A stretch of 64,000 bases of DNA. Source: Diadema setosum (taxonomy: Eukaryota; Echinodermata; Echinoidea; Diadematoida; Diadematidae). Below, one piece after another: positions 63,301 through 64,000 of the stretch. Under the pieces are notes generated by a model. It did not search any database and had not been told where the DNA came from. It saw nothing but the letters and a program-made list of their open reading frames with translations. The position numbers and the translations under genes are program-made. Position 1 is the first letter of the stretch, and each line of letters opens with the position of its first letter. Where the stretch lies: NCBI RefSeq assembly GCF_964275005.1, contig NC_092686.1, positions 42,530,333 through 42,594,332 of the forward strand. Direction: 5' to 3'.

Positions 63301-63857
63301 TCGTTGTAAAATATACAATGCATAACACAATATAAAGGTGCTGTCAAATGTTTATATAGTTGCTAGTACGAGCTGTACAAACTCCCCTCGATCTATGATG
63401 AATCATGTCCCAGAAATATAATATTTTTGATATGGTGACAGTTATACATTCTCAGCTCATACTGTAGAATAAAAGTAGAGGACAGCTGTAAGCATGAAAT
63501 TCCCTAACAATTTTATTTTAAAACAATACAACATGAAGTTAAATAGAGTTCTATATACTTCATATCAAAAGATGTCTTTTAGACATTAATTCTTTGTGAT
63601 TAAGAATGTTATCTTGAAATTCCTTTTAAGTGTGGTGTCCATGACAAACGTTTCAAATTCTCCTTTGGATTTGTCCGGAGAATTAACTGCAGTTTTATCA
63701 AATTGTGATTACAAGTAGGAGAAAACTACAAAACACACTTACTGTGTACAGAAACTCGTCTTCACTGCTTGCCTCTCTCACTTGACTATCCAGAGTGACT
63801 ATGAGGTCAATTTGTCCCTCCACTATTTGACCTGCTCTTCCTGTCAAACAACTGACA
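44339..63857 (-). CDS. Plexin (semaphorin receptor), 5' part outside the window
   Basis: A minus-strand gene in 22 exons. Coordinates: 63857-63743, 63117-62984, 61645-61481, 61012-60913, 60222-59977, 58980-58792, 58377-58155, 57868-57729, 56624-56503, 55814-55749, 54993-54916, 54432-54366, 53491-53345, 52162-52009, 51418-51318, 50949-50850, 50338-50253, 47639-47544, 46899-46736, 46458-46320, 45343-45209, 44425-44339. Every junction is phase-consistent. Plexins are plasma-membrane receptors for semaphorins whose cytoplasmic GAP acts on Rap; they steer axons and cell migration. Here the order IPT repeats, one membrane span, GAP-N, RBD, GAP-C is complete. Unusual points: catalytic arginines are replaced, the C-terminus is short, and a second copy of the cytoplasmic exons lies downstream. 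A few donors are weak (GTCTGT, GTCTGG, GTTCGT). The type (A, B or other) cannot be settled without the Sema domain. Confidence 0.9.
45592..46065. repeat. TA tracts with two small hairpin repeats in a plexin intron
   Basis: TA runs at 45594-45637 and 45801-45866. Between and after them lie two inverted repeats: GAAGAAACAAATTGGTAATG (45649) with CATTACCAGTTTGTTTCTTC (45739), and TAATTACATCCCAGAATATA (45966) with a complement near 46025-46050. They look like TA-associated foldback elements. Confidence 0.65.
47965..48025. repeat. TA microsatellite
   Basis: Long TA run with a few substitutions in a plexin intron. Confidence 0.85.
48404..50033. repeat. Large inverted repeat: 627-bp arms, 64-bp spacer, plus partial third copy
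   Basis: Left arm 48453-49079 and right arm 49144-49770 are reverse complements of equal length, with only a couple of mismatches noticed (for example near 48702 and 49042). The spacer is 49080-49143. From 49771 the spacer and the first 189 bp of the right arm are repeated in direct orientation, to 50023. TA runs border both ends (48404-48452 and 50023-50031). Inside each arm is a short minisatellite of CCTGATAGTCAATCAGACTTT type. It lies in the plexin intron between exons 50338-50253 and 47639-47544. No gene is recognised in it. Confidence 0.9.
50253..52162 (-). CDS. Plexin Rho-binding domain and linker
   Basis: Exons 52162-52009 (TLFVVDEDDNAFLNVKVLD, AKQKILDSIW), 51418-51318 (VWLKDAGTYLILRDEDEG, NTLKTYG), 50949-50850 (LDHGCRVTLRPKGAM) and 50338-50253 (STQIKSNHGAMHLK). 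They align with the ubiquitin-like domain inserted in the plexin GAP ([45 protein letters not shown]). In the family this domain binds Rac1 and Rnd proteins. The DEDDN loop near the start is longer and more acidic than in vertebrate members. Confidence 0.85.
50957..50991. repeat. GA microsatellite beside a splice acceptor
   Basis: GA run (CT on the coding strand) just upstream of the exon 50949-50850; it forms part of the polypyrimidine tract of that acceptor. A similar but shorter GA tract precedes the matching exon at 25013 in the left copy. Confidence 0.8.
52545..52625 (-). repeat. tRNA-like sequence, probable SINE head
   Basis: On the minus strand a segment has an A-box-like AAGCTCGATGG and a B-box-like GATTCGAATCC about 45 bases later, the spacing of an RNA polymerase III promoter in a tRNA. 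No good acceptor stem or CCA-compatible end is seen, so I read it as a tRNA-derived SINE head rather than a working tRNA gene. Confidence 0.5.
52660..52830. mobile_element. Foldback MITE
   Basis: The centre is a perfect hairpin, ATCGACGTA AATA TACGTCGAT (52737-52758). Outward, GAGATGTTTTTATAG pairs with TAAAAAACATCTC and ACTGATTGA with TCAATCAGT. It lies in a plexin intron. Confidence 0.65.
53025..53074. repeat. CA microsatellite
   Basis: Run of about 20 CA units in a plexin intron. Confidence 0.9.
53345..57868 (-). CDS. Plexin GAP domain, first half
   Basis: Exons 57868-57729 (DIPFRDHNQYVTVMLFGG, compare IPYLDYRTYAMRVLFPG in vertebrates), 56624-56503 (YMEDFMEQSLMSFYRSL), 55814-55749 (ELIASLLSLAYLSEGKSIYF), 54993-54916 (LISLLVRDRVK, GRLERLFGK), 54432-54366 (PDSIVNKLVTNWIALCMYGY) and 53491-53345 (FMLYQAMKTQCEKGPVDVTT). 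The join of 54993-54916 to 54432-54366 gives LFGKPDSIVNKLVTNW where vertebrate plexins have LLRRTESVAEKMLTNW. The double arginine of the primary GAP motif is thus Gly-Lys here. The donor at 54366 is GTCTGG. Confidence 0.85.
55169..55219. repeat. Poly-T tract of about 50
   Basis: A pure T run in the intron between exons 55814-55749 and 54993-54916; on the coding strand it is poly-A. It may be a retroposon tail or a collapsed region. Confidence 0.9.
57172..57692. mobile_element. TTAA-flanked foldback element in a plexin intron
   Basis: TTAA at 57168-57171 and 57693-57696. The ends are inverted repeats: AGGGGACATCTAGTCCAAAC and AGGGGAAATCCAGTCCAAAT (read inward). A second inverted pair, CATGTCATGCCCTCACAAC with its complement near 57486-57505, flanks a TA run (57257-57315). 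The right end is 33 bp from the donor of exon 57868-57729. Confidence 0.75.
58155..58377 (-). CDS. Plexin transmembrane and juxtamembrane exon
   Basis: The exon encodes the end of the ectodomain (NLEFLPGFVKTNSELN), one hydrophobic span of about 23 residues (LPIVISVMAVAILVMLFVFV) and a strongly basic stop-transfer and coiled juxtamembrane helix rich in Arg, Lys and Glu (RRLTKKRREANQVREELEL). This matches the plexin juxtamembrane helix that mediates dimerisation. It is the only transmembrane exon in the window and so would have to serve both cytoplasmic cassettes if the left one is used. Confidence 0.9.
58792..63857 (-). CDS. Plexin extracellular IPT/TIG exons
   Basis: Six exons encode immunoglobulin-like IPT/TIG domains, which form the stalk of the receptor. 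63857-63743 (VSCLTGRAGQIVEG) closes one domain. 63117-62984 opens the next with MISGFTPTEGPAAGGTRVTI and ends FGDAECID. 61645-61481 carries NETSCTTTES and PNPVITGLDG. 61012-60913 continues with GGLYVTVTGERFDL. 60222-59977 holds LLSCPSPPYPGD, a basic RRRRQS stretch, then ITYFPDPVYYKFDG and NNLLELK. 58980-58792 starts GSNLDLASSKDDVQVFIGG. The PxGGTxxTI and YPDPV patterns are typical of plexins. The RRRRQ stretch could be a furin-type cleavage site, as known for plexin-B and some others, but this is inference. Sema, PSI and the first IPT are off the right edge. Confidence 0.85.
59479..59786. mobile_element. Imperfect foldback element in a plexin intron
   Basis: Begins AAAGGGATGGTATAGTATTG and ends near CTGCCCTTTC. 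Inner segments around 59598-59662 and 59699-59751 are imperfect reverse complements (both contain GGTTTTGARATGGCT in one orientation and AAAGC runs). Non-coding. Confidence 0.55.
62538..62711. mobile_element. Short MITE with 40-bp inverted repeats
   Basis: Ends AGGACACCGTGTCATGGAAG and, inverted, AGGGCACCGTTTCATGAAAG, each continuing into TTGTCAGCYCTGACAAGTTG, itself a small palindrome. About 174 bp, non-coding, in the intron between exons 63117-62984 and 61645-61481. Confidence 0.7.
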
Positions 63858-64000
63858 CTAAAAAGCGATCAATATGTGGAATGAATTGTACGCAGTATAA
63901 GCTCAAATATGCAGGGGAGAAATGACTCGTTGAACTCAACCAGGTGCTTTGCTTTTATGATAAGATAAATAAACACACACACCCACACACCATCTCACAC

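Overview
The window is nuclear DNA of an animal, AT-rich and intron-rich, and it is built from one receptor gene plus a dense load of transposons. The repeats (TGACCTTTGACC arrays beside GGAC runs, CTCGCTCG-type tandem repeats, TTAA-flanked foldback elements, CR1-like retrotransposons with an esterase ORF1) suggest a marine invertebrate, plausibly an echinoderm or other non-vertebrate deuterostome. That placement is an inference; no rRNA, mitochondrial or barcode gene is present.

The main gene is a plexin (semaphorin receptor) on the minus strand. Its 5' part (Sema, PSI, first IPT) lies beyond the right edge. From 63857 down to 44339 I could place 22 exons whose reading phases fit at every junction: IPT/TIG exons (63857-58792), a transmembrane exon (58377-58155), the first half of the cytoplasmic GAP domain (57868-53345), the inserted Rho-binding domain region (52162-50253), the second half of the GAP (47639-45209) and a terminal exon with a stop codon (44339). 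A second copy of the last ten exons, in the same order and orientation, lies downstream at 28085-20114. It has no transmembrane or extracellular exons of its own that I could find. Eight of its ten exons are intact and two carry a single-base deletion. In both copies the arginine of the second GAP motif is replaced by glutamine, and the right copy also lacks the double arginine of the first motif, so the family looks catalytically dead as a Rap GAP.

Left end, 1-9 kb: a CR1-like non-LTR element (A) is split in two by a younger element of the same type (B, about 1.5-6.6 kb) and by a TTAA-flanked element (6893-7673). From 9.5 to 13.6 kb lie the remains of a Jockey/I-like retrotransposon, a 151-bp minisatellite and another TTAA-flanked element. 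From 14 to 19.5 kb are direct duplications, one unit of which carries an inserted terminal-inverted-repeat element full of TGACCTTTGACC motifs.

Centre, 28.1-44.3 kb, between the two plexin cassettes: two nested 5'-truncated non-LTR elements (28.7-30.5 kb), a nearly full-length CR1 with an intact esterase-bearing ORF1 (33.3-38.7 kb), degenerate repeats (38.8-39.6 kb) and a nine-unit 163-bp satellite (40.9-42.5 kb).

The plexin introns hold small foldback elements, a tRNA-like sequence, long TA tracts and, at 48453-50023, a 627-bp near-perfect inverted repeat with a 64-bp spacer, followed by a partial third copy. No tRNA gene, rRNA gene or CRISPR array was seen.
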